Origin: Ruminococcaceae bacterium UBA1772
GTDB lineage: Bacteria > Bacillota > Clostridia > Oscillospirales > Acutalibacteraceae
Reading direction: 5' to 3'
NCBI GenBank assembly: GCA_002314645.1
Contig: DCGS01000005.1
Location: 17,298-23,718, forward strand
DNA length: 6,421 nucleotides
The notes under the pieces are model-generated. The model made no database searches. It saw nothing but the letters and a program-made list of their open reading frames with translations, and was not told where the DNA came from. Shown one piece after another: positions 1-5,976 of the stretch (position 1 is the stretch's first letter; each line of letters begins with the position of its first letter). A program made the position numbers and the translations under genes.

Positions 1-889
1 CAGCCTTTGCTGCAAGTTCGTCTTCTATTCTCTGAGCATATGACTTTTCAGCAATATACTGCTTGAATGAAAGACCTTCTACCTCGTGGTCACCGTAGCA
101 GTCATTTGAGAGTGTGAACTTAGAAAATCTCATAATGTCTGACTTACCTTCCTTCTTAATTTTTGGAAGGATTGCAAGAAGGCTGAACATCCATGCTGGA
201 GCGTATTTAATGTTAACTTCTCCCTCACGTCCGTCTGCTTCCCAGAACATCTGAGCAATTTCCTGATATGTGTATGTCTCTGTACCACCAACGTTGTACA
301 TTGTGTTTTCTTCTGTCATTGTAGCAACAATGAACTTTGCAAAGTCCATTGTGTCAATTACGTTTGCCTTCTTTGGTTCACCCTTAAGAAGCTGTACCTG
401 ACCCTTCTTGATCATTGGCCAGAAAACGTGTGCAATATCATAGAAGTAACCTGTTGGTCTATGAATTACATAAGTCATGCCACTCTTCTTGAGTTCTTCC
501 TCAAGCATATATTTTGAGTTAACCATAGGGATTCCATCGCCCTTGTCAGCGTTGATAACTGAAATGTAAACAAAGTGCTGAACACCTGCTGTTTTTGCTT
601 CATTTACAAGGTTTAAGTTGCCCTGATAGTCAATGTCATAGTTGTTTACTTTTGTTGAAGCACCAGTAAGACCAACTGTTGTAATAACAACCTCTGCTCC
701 GTCACAGAGACCACTAAGGTTTTCTGGATTTGTTACGTCAATTTCCTTTGTCTGATAAGAAGATGGGTCAAGTCCTTCAAGTTCACGAATTACCATGTCT
801 GCAGCTGTAACCTCATGGCCTTCAGCTACAAGTGCGCGAAGAATGTCTGAGCCGAGCTTTCCGAATGCGCCCGCAAGTACTACCTTCAT
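1..889 (-). CDS. Atypical SDR / NAD(P)-binding Rossmann-fold protein (NmrA/NDUFA9-like), 3' end cut by window
   Basis: The frame is open from an ATG at 889 to the left edge, giving 296 codons with no stop, so the C-terminus is missing. It begins MKVVLAGAFGKLG, a beta strand followed by a GxxGxxG dinucleotide-binding loop (G7, G10, G13). D51-V52 follows the third strand, as in SDRs that sense the adenine. VVITTVGLTG (67-76) and HFVYISV (105-111) match strands 4 and 5. The stretch SKYMLEEELKKSGMTYVIHRP (125-145) is the segment typical of atypical SDRs such as NmrA, NDUFA9 and ycf39 relatives. The classical catalytic YxxxK is not obvious, so reductase, epimerase and regulatory-sensor roles all remain possible. 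The C-terminal half (YNVGGTETYTYQEIA, 198-212) resembles the substrate domain of epimerase-like SDRs. Start choice is firm: a GGAGG (898-902) sits 8 nt upstream. The gene lies 19 bp after the TetR gene on the same strand and is probably cotranscribed with it. The substrate cannot be told. Confidence 0.85.
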   Translation of the reverse strand, partial: MKVVLAGAFGKLGSDILRALVAEGHEVTAADMVIRELEGLDPSSYQTKEIDVTNPENLSGLCDGAEVVITTVGLTGASTKVNNYDIDYQGNLNLVNEAKTAGVQHFVYISVINADKGDGIPMVNSKYMLEEELKKSGMTYVIHRPTGYFYDIAHVFWPMIKKGQVQLLKGEPKKANVIDTMDFAKFIVATMTEENTMYNVGGTETYTYQEIAQMFWEADGREGEVNIKYAPAWMFSLLAILPKIKKEGKSDIMRFSKFTLSNDCYGDHEVEGLSFKQYIAEKSYAQRIEDELAAKA

Positions 890-908
890 TATAAAAACCT
901 CCAAAAAA

Positions 909-1439
909 TTAGTTAAAGATACGCTTTAAAATTCTGAATATGTTTTCATATTCAAAATCCTTTTTTGTTGCAGTTTGAAGAAGAATTTCAACCAAAAATA
1001 CACTCATGTATTCATCTGTTTCGTTATGACACCTTACAAGCACTTCGTTCAGAATGTCTGAAAGCTGCTTAATAAGCCAGTCAAACTGCATTGGCATTTC
1101 TTTTCTTATGTCCGTGTCTTTGCCATACTGAGTAAAAATTTCATCATACTTTTCAGTAAACTTTGTTACGCCATCAAACATAATTTTGAAAGCCTCATAA
1201 ATGCTTAGAGAACTTTCACACTTAAGTTTAACGTTGTCCATTATTTTAACCCAGTCTTTAAGCATGATTTCAGCCACTAAAACTTCCTTGGAAGGAAAAT
1301 AGTTGTAAACTGTGCCAACAGCAATGTTACACTTGTCTGCAACGCTACGCATAGTCATGCTTTGATACCCTTTTGAGAATAAAAGGGTGTTTGCTTCCTT
1401 TAGGATTTTCTCCCTTAAATCAGCTATTATTTTTGGCAT
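909..1439 (-). CDS. TetR/AcrR-family transcriptional regulator
   Basis: A 176-residue protein with a typical TetR N-terminus. Helix 1 carries REKILKEANTLLFSKGY (9-25). The helix-turn-helix spans about residues 27-48, with SVADKCNIAVGTVYNYF (32-48) as the recognition region, followed by the conserved PSKEVLVAEI (49-58). The remainder (about 60-176) is the variable ligand-binding and dimerisation part and gives no clue to the inducer. The length is at the short end for the family. ATG at 1439 is preceded by GAAGGTG (1444-1450) at 4 nt. As in many TetR systems, the regulator is the first gene of its operon and is followed at 19 bp by an oxidoreductase-like gene, so autoregulation together with control of that gene is the natural inference. 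A strong promoter and candidate operator palindromes lie directly upstream. Confidence 0.9.
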   Translation of the reverse strand: MPKIIADLREKILKEANTLLFSKGYQSMTMRSVADKCNIAVGTVYNYFPSKEVLVAEIMLKDWVKIMDNVKLKCESSLSIYEAFKIMFDGVTKFTEKYDEIFTQYGKDTDIRKEMPMQFDWLIKQLSDILNEVLVRCHNETDEYMSVFLVEILLQTATKKDFEYENIFRILKRIFN

Positions 1440-1453
1440 AATTCACCTTCTTT

Positions 1454-1467
1454 ATGAACAAATTCAT
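1454..1467. promoter_or_regulatory. Candidate TetR operator palindrome
   Basis: ATGAA-CAAA-TTCAT is a perfect 5+5 bp inverted repeat. It covers roughly +1 to +13 of the predicted tetR transcript, a position where a bound repressor would block initiation. The left half extended to ATGAACAA recurs at 1506-1513, just upstream of the -35 box, 52 bp away. The role as operator is inference from position and symmetry. Short AT-rich palindromes can occur by chance. Confidence 0.4.
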
Positions 1468-1472
1468 TTAAA

Positions 1473-1501
1473 ATTTTAGCATATAAAAAGAGCGTTGTCA
1501 A
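1473..1501 (-). promoter_or_regulatory. Sigma-A promoter of the tetR-SDR operon
   Basis: Read on the minus strand, TTGACA (1501-1496) is followed by a 17-bp spacer and TAAAAT (1478-1473), with a TGC just before the -10 (extended -10). Transcription should start near 1466, leaving a leader of about 27 nt to the TetR ATG. The -35 box lies inside the terminator hairpin of the preceding gene. Confidence 0.8.
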
Positions 1502-1519
1502 CGAAATGAACAACGCTCT
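1485..1519 (-). terminator. Intrinsic terminator of the polymerase/ligase-like gene
   Basis: On the minus strand, 7 nt after the stop codon at 1527, AGAGCGTTGT (1519-1510) pairs perfectly with ACAACGCTCT (1498-1489) over 10 bp. The loop is 11 nt, and the run TTTTT follows (ending at 1485), then ATAT. The stem, loop and U-tract fit a Rho-independent terminator of moderate strength. It separates this gene from the tetR operon downstream on the same strand. Confidence 0.75.
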
Positions 1520-1526
1520 AAAACAC

Positions 1527-2858
1527 TTATTTTTCTTCAATAGGTTCGTTCTCTGCAAAGATGAACAACACTGTTAAAATAACAAGAAATGGTGGTGCAA
1601 AAACACCTGGATTTACAAGTGACATAAGTTCAAGTCCAACGAAAGACCAGAAGATTGTTCTTGAGAAAAGACTCCTTCTCTTCCAGAACATACGAAGTCT
1701 GCAAAACATCTGATATCCGTATGCTAAAATACCAGCAACACCGAAGCTTCCAATAACCTGTGGAATGGATGAATGGTACCAGCAAAGAGTTCCAAGAGAA
1801 GACTTGTGAATGTCCCTGTTACCCATGTAACCAAGACCCCTACCAAATATTGGATTTGAAAGGAAGTCTGTAACTGATCTTTTCCAAAGACCAATACGAA
1901 TTGCATTTTCCCCTTGCGATGTAAACCTCTCAAGAGTATATCTCATTACATAAAGAAGCTTAGGAGAAATTACAAGACCTGCAACAGCAATAACACCTGC
2001 TGCAGAAAGAAGAATTTTTCTATGCTTCTTATCTACTACTGCAAAGTAAATAATAAGTGCAACAAGTTCTATTCCTCCAAAGAGAAGACCACCACGTGAG
2101 CCAGTCATTATAATAGTAAAGTATGAAAGAAGAACTGTAATTATGTAAGGGAATTTCTTTGTGGACATGTAGAAACAAAATGGCATTGCAATCATTAGAA
2201 GTGTGCATGCATTGTTTCTCCACTGGAATGGAAGAATGTCTGGGTCCATAATGAATTCTTCCCAGTGCGCTGCGTAATACTGAATTACGGCGCAGAAAAG
2301 GAAAAGAGTCAATACGACGAAAACCTTAGAAAGCCTTTCATCTATAGGCTTTTCCCCGTTCTTCCCCTGTCCTATTACTCCACCAAATATGAAGTAAACG
2401 AAAAGTATGAAAAAGCCAAGAGCTAAGCTGTAGATTATATTTGTACCTGTGAAGTATTCCTGAGGTGTTGCAATGCCAAGACCACCAAGAATACATACAA
2501 CAGATGTTGCACAAATTGGAATGAACAGCTCTCCTCTTTTGGCTGTAAATACTTTTCTGTATGCAATTATATGAAATAGAATTGCAAAAACTACTAATGG
2601 AAGGCACCAAAGGTAACCCATGTATTCATCAAATGAATTCTTGTTTCTTATTGCAAATGCATAAAGTAAGAAGAAAGGTACAAAGGTTGAAACTACGTCT
2701 GGAGATACAATTACAATAATTGCAATAATGAATCCGAAGAATATACTTCCAGGTATTTCAACACCAAGAATAATAACGCCAAGAGCCATAAGAAACATAA
2801 GAACAGTAAAGATGTCACTGTCTATAAAGCTTCTGACTTTGTTTAAAGTATTAGTCAT
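1527..2858 (-). CDS. O-antigen polymerase/ligase-like (Wzy/WaaL-type) integral membrane protein
   Basis: A 443-residue, highly hydrophobic protein with roughly 12-14 predicted membrane segments (for example about 17-34, 38-52, 55-70, 82-100, 111-130, 141-163, 179-196, 217-231, 236-254, 257-275, 282-299, 366-386, 401-416 and 421-436). Motifs of the Wzy_C/O-antigen ligase family are visible in order. They are TGSRGG (252-257) at a membrane boundary, then an external loop with R321-I-G-L-W, NPIFGRGLGYMG (335-346) and WYHSSIPQVIGSFGVAG (360-376). In this family the conserved Arg and His residues handle an undecaprenyl-linked glycan in polymerisation or in its transfer to an acceptor. In a Gram-positive cell the product would be a capsular or wall-linked polysaccharide or glycoprotein glycan. 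Whether it polymerises or ligates cannot be decided from the sequence. ATG at 2858 has GGGAG (2865-2869) 6 nt upstream. No glycosyltransferase or flippase gene is adjacent. It has its own promoter and terminator and so appears monocistronic. Confidence 0.85.
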   Translation of the reverse strand: MTNTLNKVRSFIDSDIFTVLMFLMALGVIILGVEIPGSIFFGFIIAIIVIVSPDVVSTFVPFFLLYAFAIRNKNSFDEYMGYLWCLPLVVFAILFHIIAYRKVFTAKRGELFIPICATSVVCILGGLGIATPQEYFTGTNIIYSLALGFFILFVYFIFGGVIGQGKNGEKPIDERLSKVFVVLTLFLFCAVIQYYAAHWEEFIMDPDILPFQWRNNACTLLMIAMPFCFYMSTKKFPYIITVLLSYFTIIMTGSRGGLLFGGIELVALIIYFAVVDKKHRKILLSAAGVIAVAGLVISPKLLYVMRYTLERFTSQGENAIRIGLWKRSVTDFLSNPIFGRGLGYMGNRDIHKSSLGTLCWYHSSIPQVIGSFGVAGILAYGYQMFCRLRMFWKRRSLFSRTIFWSFVGLELMSLVNPGVFAPPFLVILTVLFIFAENEPIEEK

Positions 2859-2912
2859 ATAATTCTCCCACTTGTTTTAGTTTTTAAGAATATACCTAAA
2901 AAGACTTACATA

Positions 2913-2941
2913 ATTATAATGTATATGTTAAAAAATTTCAA
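2913..2941 (-). promoter_or_regulatory. Sigma-A promoter of the polymerase/ligase-like gene
   Basis: On the minus strand, TTGAAA (2941-2936) is followed by exactly 17 bp and TATAAT (2918-2913). Transcription would begin near 2906, giving a leader of about 48 nt before the ATG at 2858. It points away from the groESL promoter, and the two -35 boxes lie about 18 bp apart. Confidence 0.75.
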
Positions 2942-2959
2942 AACTTTTATGTATAAGTA

Positions 2960-2987
2960 TTGATTTTTACATTCAAAACTATATAAT
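2960..2987 (+). promoter_or_regulatory. Sigma-A promoter of groESL
   Basis: TTGATT (2960-2965), a 16-bp spacer and TATAAT (2982-2987). The predicted start near 2993-2995 falls at the left edge of the CIRCE element. This is the usual arrangement for HrcA-repressed operons, where the operator is also the 5' end of the mRNA. Confidence 0.8.
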
Positions 2988-2992
2988 GTTAT

Positions 2993-3019
2993 TTAGCACT
3001 CGAAGTTAATGAGTGCTAA
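2993..3019. promoter_or_regulatory. CIRCE operator (HrcA binding site)
   Basis: TTAGCACTC, nine bases, then GAGTGCTAA is a perfect match to the CIRCE consensus, with 9-bp arms and a 9-bp spacer. It lies between the groESL promoter and groES. CIRCE is bound by the heat-shock repressor HrcA, which needs GroEL for activity, so the operon is expected to be derepressed by heat and protein-folding stress. hrcA itself is not in this window. Confidence 0.97.
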
Positions 3020-3037
3020 ATTCATTAATTCTTTTGT

Positions 3038-3046
3038 TACGGAGGG
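3038..3046 (+). promoter_or_regulatory. groES ribosome binding site (decides the start)
   Basis: TACGGAGGG ends 8 nt before ATG at 3055. This fixes the groES start there rather than at an in-frame ATG at 3013, which lies within the CIRCE operator and has no Shine-Dalgarno sequence. The same TACGGAGG octamer recurs at 3346-3353 before groEL. Confidence 0.85.
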
Positions 3047-3054
3047 AACAAATT

Positions 3055-3339
3055 ATGACTATAAAGCCAGTTGCAGACAGAGTTGTTTTAAAGATGGTTG
3101 AAGCTGAAGAAACAACTAAGAGCGGCATTATCCTTGCTGCTGCATCTCAGGAAAAACCAGAAATTGCTGAAGTTGTAGCAGTTGGTCCTGGTGGCGTAAT
3201 TGACGGAAATGAAGTTACAATGTACATTAAGGAAGGCCAGAAGGTTATTGTTGGCAAGTACGTTGGCACTGAAGTAAAGCTTGACGGCGCTGAATACATT
3301 ATTGTTAAGCAAGCAGACATTCTTGCAATTGTAGAATAA
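3055..3339 (+). CDS. groES: Co-chaperonin GroES (Hsp10)
   Basis: A 94-residue protein, the usual GroES length. It starts MTIKPVADRVVLK, the conserved first strand with the PxxDRV signature. The mobile loop that docks on GroEL is EETTKSGIILAAASQEKP (17-34), including the hydrophobic IIL tripeptide (25-27). VVAVGPG (40-46) and the C-terminal DILAIVE complete the ten-stranded barrel pattern. GroES forms the heptameric lid of the GroEL chamber in the cytoplasm. It is the first gene of the CIRCE-controlled operon and is followed by groEL after 24 nt. The ATG at 3055 gives the family's normal N-terminus and has a strong Shine-Dalgarno sequence. A longer in-frame version would add 14 non-conserved residues. 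Nothing unusual is seen. Confidence 0.97.
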   Translation: MTIKPVADRVVLKMVEAEETTKSGIILAAASQEKPEIAEVVAVGPGGVIDGNEVTMYIKEGQKVIVGKYVGTEVKLDGAEYIIVKQADILAIVE

Positions 3340-3363
3340 TTCCACTACGGAGGTAATTTATAA

Positions 3364-5010
3364 ATGTCTAAGCAAATTATTTATGGTGAAGAAGCTAGAA
3401 AGGCTCTTCAAACTGGTATTGATAAACTTTCAAACACAGTTAAAATTACACTCGGACCAAAGGGCCGCAATGTAGTTCTTGATAAAAAGTATGGTGCTCC
3501 ACTCATTACAAATGATGGTGTTACTATTGCTAAAGAAATTGAGCTTGATGATCCATTTGAAAACATGGGCGCACAGCTCGTAAAAGAGGTTTCAATTAAA
3601 ACTAACGATGTAGCTGGTGACGGTACTACTACTGCTACCCTCCTTGCACAGGCTCTTGTTCGTGAGGGTATGAAGAACGTTGCTGCTGGTGCAAACCCAA
3701 TGGTAGTTAAAAAAGGTATTGCTGATGCAGTAAACACTGTTGTTGAGGCTGTTAAGGCTGGTTCAAAGCCGGTTAAGGACTCAGCTGACATTGCACGTGT
3801 TGCTACTGTTTCTGCTGCAGATGAATACATTGGCAGCCTTATTGCAGATGCAATGGATAAGGTTTCTGCTGACGGCGTTATTACTGTTGAGGAGTCAAAG
3901 ACTGCTGAAACAACATGTGAAGTTGTTGAAGGTATGCAGTTTGATCGTGGATACATTTCACCTTACATGGCAACTGACATGGATAAGATGGTTGCTGAAA
4001 TTGACGATGCATACATTCTCATTACAGATAAGAAGATTACAAACATTCAGGAAGTACTTCCTCTTCTTGAGCAGATCTTAAAGATGGGCAAGAAGCTTGT
4101 AATTGTTGCTGAGGACATTGAGGGCGAAGCTCTTGCTACTCTCCTTCTCAACAAGCTTCGTGGCACATTCACTTGCGTTGCTGTTAAGGCTCCAGGCTTT
4201 GGCGACAGACGTAAGGAAATGCTTCAGGATATTGCCATCCTTACAGGTGGTACTGTAATTACTTCAGACCTTGGTCTTGAGCTTACAGAGACAACAATTG
4301 AACAGCTTGGTACAGCTGCTCAGGTTAAGATTTCTAAGGACAATACAATCATTGTTGGCGGTGCTGGTGAAGCAGAAGCTATCAAGGCTCGTATTGGCCA
4401 GATCAAGTCTCAGATTGAGACATGCACAAGCGACTATGACAGAGAAAAGCTTCAGGAACGTCTTGCTAAGCTTTCTGGTGGTGTTGCAGTTCTCCGTGTA
4501 GGTGCTGCTACAGAAACAGAAATGAAGGAAAAGAAGCTCCGTATTGAAGATGCTCTTGCTGCAACAAAGGCTGCAGTTGAAGAAGGTACAGTTGCTGGTG
4601 GTGGCGTTGCTCTCATCAATGCAATCCCTGCTGTTGAAAAGCTCCTTGCTGAAACAGAGGATTCAGACGTTAAGACTGGTATTAAGATTGTAAGAAAAGC
4701 AATTGAAGAACCAGTTCGTCAGATTGCGCAGAACGCTGGTCTTGAAGGCTCAGTTATTATTGACGCAATTATGAAGTCAAACAAAGTTGGCTACGGCTTC
4801 AACTTTGCTACTGAAGAATATGTAGATATGTATGAGGCTGGTATCCTCGACCCAACAAAGGTTACACGTTCTGCTCTCCAGAACGCTTCTTCAGTTGCTG
4901 CAATGGTTCTTACTACAGAATCACTTGTAACAGATAAGCCAGACCCAGCTGCTGACGCTGCCGCTGCTGCACAGGCTGCTGCAATGGCATCTCAGGGTGG
5001 CATGTATTAA
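3364..5010 (+). CDS. groEL: Chaperonin GroEL (Hsp60)
   Basis: A full-length 548-residue chaperonin. ATP-binding and hydrolysis residues are all present: LGPKGRN (30-36), D51 in TNDGVT, the GDGTTT loop (85-90, D86), and D396 in IEDALAATK, the position of the catalytic Asp398 of E. coli. The family signature AAVEEGTVAGGG is at 403-414. The apical substrate-binding face keeps RGYISPYM (195-202), with Met where E. coli has Phe204, a common Firmicute variant. The protein forms the double heptameric ring that folds cytoplasmic proteins with GroES, and in HrcA systems it also keeps the repressor active. GGAGG (3349-3353) precedes the ATG by 10 nt. The tail is Ala-rich (AADAAAAAQAAAMASQGGMY) with a single GGM, instead of the GGM repeats seen in E. 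coli. The gene is intact and ends shortly before a strong terminator. Confidence 0.98.
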   Translation: MSKQIIYGEEARKALQTGIDKLSNTVKITLGPKGRNVVLDKKYGAPLITNDGVTIAKEIELDDPFENMGAQLVKEVSIKTNDVAGDGTTTATLLAQALVREGMKNVAAGANPMVVKKGIADAVNTVVEAVKAGSKPVKDSADIARVATVSAADEYIGSLIADAMDKVSADGVITVEESKTAETTCEVVEGMQFDRGYISPYMATDMDKMVAEIDDAYILITDKKITNIQEVLPLLEQILKMGKKLVIVAEDIEGEALATLLLNKLRGTFTCVAVKAPGFGDRRKEMLQDIAILTGGTVITSDLGLELTETTIEQLGTAAQVKISKDNTIIVGGAGEAEAIKARIGQIKSQIETCTSDYDREKLQERLAKLSGGVAVLRVGAATETEMKEKKLRIEDALAATKAAVEEGTVAGGGVALINAIPAVEKLLAETEDSDVKTGIKIVRKAIEEPVRQIAQNAGLEGSVIIDAIMKSNKVGYGFNFATEEYVDMYEAGILDPTKVTRSALQNASSVAAMVLTTESLVTDKPDPAADAAAAAQAAAMASQGGMY

Positions 5011-5031
5011 TTAATACAGAAGAATAAACAA

Positions 5032-5068
5032 AAGACCAGACATCAAAAGATGCCTGGTCTTCTTTTTT
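5032..5068 (+). terminator. groESL intrinsic terminator, probably bidirectional
   Basis: AAGACCAG (5032-5039) pairs with CTGGTCTT (5054-5061). After one A/C mismatch, CATC (5041-5044) pairs with GATG (5049-5052) around an AAAA loop. TCTTTTTT follows (5061-5068). This is a strong Rho-independent terminator 21 nt after the groEL stop. On the other strand the same hairpin is followed by CTTTTGTTTATT, an acceptable U-rich tract. The stop codon of the convergent gene lies in the groEL-side T-run, so the element probably ends both transcripts. Confidence 0.9.
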
Positions 5069-5870
5069 AGTCACCACATGTTTTACAACCCATAATTTCT
5101 TTGCTGAGCTCGGCTTTAATCTTCCCATCAATGTTTGGTGGGAAGAATTCGTCGAGTGGGAATTTAATTTTCTTGAATGCATCGCATGGGTCGTCAGTTT
5201 CACAGCTACACTGCTTGCATGGTACGGCAAACTCGTATGCTGGAATAAGAATTTGTACGTCTCTTTCAAGTTGAACTATTGAGAAGAGACCGAGTGTTAC
5301 TATTACTGCCTTTTCTGGTGTGCACTCGTGTTCAAAGCAGCCCTGGAATTGTTTTGCAACATGGCTTGGAACTCCGTTGCAAACTGGTATAATGCCCTTT
5401 CCGTTTTTGCAAAGCTTAACATCCATACATATTGGGTCAACGCACTGAACCTTTGCAATTGGGTTTGTGTTACTTGCAAGAAGTTGCTCATCAAATTCTT
5501 CACTTGCAAACTCACTTGAGAATGTCTTTACACGTCCGTCGCTTCCGTAAAGGATTGCCTTCTTGTCAAAGCTTGCAAGACCTTCAACGGAAACCGGTGG
5601 TGCTACTGGTGACTGGTATGCATCGAATGTAAGTTTAAAGAAATATGTTATATCTACTGAGTAAAACCCTCTATTGAATGGCACTTCCTCAACATCTACA
5701 AAACAATTAAGTACTTCACATTCTCTACACTTGACGGTAGACGAATTATTGATCACCTGTTGTCCCACTGCCGTAAATAGAACGCCAACGTCTGAAATAC
5801 AGTCCTTGTCGGCACAAGAATCATATACGCGTTTCAAGTCAACGCATACTGCTTCTTTAATTTCTGGCAT
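5067..5870 (-). CDS. Cysteine-rich conserved-type protein of unknown function
   Basis: I do not recognise a named family. The protein has 267 residues with 18 cysteines (nearly 7%), in clusters: C9, C19, C24; C48, C51, C56 (CxxCx4C); C143, C148, C154, C164; C178, C183; C218, C221, C223, C229 (CKQCSC then C229); and C262, C265 (CKTC, near the C-terminus). Between the first and middle clusters is a Cys-free stretch (57-142) with strand-like alternation, including NRGFYSVDITYFFKL (66-80). No signal peptide or membrane segment is visible, so it is probably cytoplasmic or deposited by a non-Sec route. Metal binding or disulfide cross-linking, as in spore-coat-like proteins, are both possible, but neither is shown. 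Start: I chose ATG at 5870, with GGGGG (5878-5882) 7 nt upstream. An upstream TTG (5897) and an ATG (5876) in the same frame sit wrongly relative to that site. The gene converges on groEL and diverges from the GH2 gene. Confidence 0.8.
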   Translation of the reverse strand: MPEIKEAVCVDLKRVYDSCADKDCISDVGVLFTAVGQQVINNSSTVKCRECEVLNCFVDVEEVPFNRGFYSVDITYFFKLTFDAYQSPVAPPVSVEGLASFDKKAILYGSDGRVKTFSSEFASEEFDEQLLASNTNPIAKVQCVDPICMDVKLCKNGKGIIPVCNGVPSHVAKQFQGCFEHECTPEKAVIVTLGLFSIVQLERDVQILIPAYEFAVPCKQCSCETDDPCDAFKKIKFPLDEFFPPNIDGKIKAELSKEIMGCKTCGD

Positions 5871-5882
5871 ATTCATTCCCCC
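5871..5882 (-). promoter_or_regulatory. Ribosome binding site that decides the start of the Cys-rich gene
   Basis: On the minus strand AAAAGGGGGAATGAATATG contains two nearby in-frame ATGs. The GGGGG (5882-5878) is only about 1-2 nt from the first ATG (5876) but 7 nt from the second (5870), so the second is the favoured start. It gives the N-terminus MPEIKEAVCV. Confidence 0.7.
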
Positions 5883-5900
5883 TTTTAAAGATTTCAAGCC

Positions 5901-5906
5901 ATAATA
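5901..5906 (-). promoter_or_regulatory. Possible -10 of the Cys-rich gene
   Basis: TATTAT (5906-5901 on the minus strand) is a fair -10 box about 30 bp upstream of the ATG. No good -35 is found at 16-18 bp. TTGTAA lies 20 bp upstream, and TAACGC sits at the correct distance but is a poor match. If real, this promoter needs an activator or is used by another sigma factor. It overlaps the -35 zone of the divergent GH2 promoter. Confidence 0.3.
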
Positions 5907-5921
5907 TGAGAAAAGGCTTTA

Positions 5922-5950
5922 TTGCGTTACAAAACTCTTTTCTGTATAAT
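5922..5950 (+). promoter_or_regulatory. Sigma-A promoter of the GH2 gene
   Basis: TTGCGT (5922-5927), a 17-bp spacer and a perfect TATAAT (5945-5950). The predicted start is near 5957, giving a leader of about 20 nt to ATG 5977, with AAAGGAG (5961-5967) as the ribosome binding site. I see no convincing catabolite (cre) box or operator palindrome in this 106-bp divergent region. Confidence 0.7.
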
Positions 5951-5976
5951 ACTTTTGTATAAAGGAGACGAATAAT

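Noticed and set aside
2029..2610. Frame-shifted open frames within the polymerase/ligase-like gene (2029-2223 and 2338-2610, minus)
   Set aside because: They are out-of-frame shadows of a full-length membrane protein with a continuous motif set. Their composition (Ser, Tyr, Trp and Cys rich) is unlike real proteins.
3013..3054. Longer groES reading frame starting at ATG 3013
   Set aside because: The ATG lies inside the CIRCE operator, has no ribosome binding site and adds 14 non-conserved residues. ATG 3055 has a strong site and the standard GroES start.
2859..3054. Possible riboswitch or small RNA in the 196-bp region before groES
   Set aside because: All visible structure is explained by two divergent promoters, CIRCE and the groES ribosome binding site. 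The rest is plain AT-rich sequence.
3408..3956. 182-codon open frame on the minus strand within groEL
   Set aside because: It is antisense to a highly expressed, conserved gene with regular codon use. The protein is Ser/Ala/Thr-rich with no family features and no ribosome binding site was evident.
4913..5269. 118-codon minus-strand frame crossing the groEL end, the terminator and the Cys-rich gene
   Set aside because: It overlaps two real genes and the terminator hairpin, and its sequence resembles no protein family.
5871..5897. Upstream TTG (5897) and ATG (5876) starts for the Cys-rich protein
   Set aside because: The TTG start would place the GGGGG site inside the coding region. The ATG at 5876 is too close to that site. 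ATG 5870 has the right spacing.
5674..5904. 76-codon plus-strand frame opposite the N-terminus of the Cys-rich gene
   Set aside because: It is antisense to the better-supported gene, with no ribosome binding site of note and no recognisable domain.
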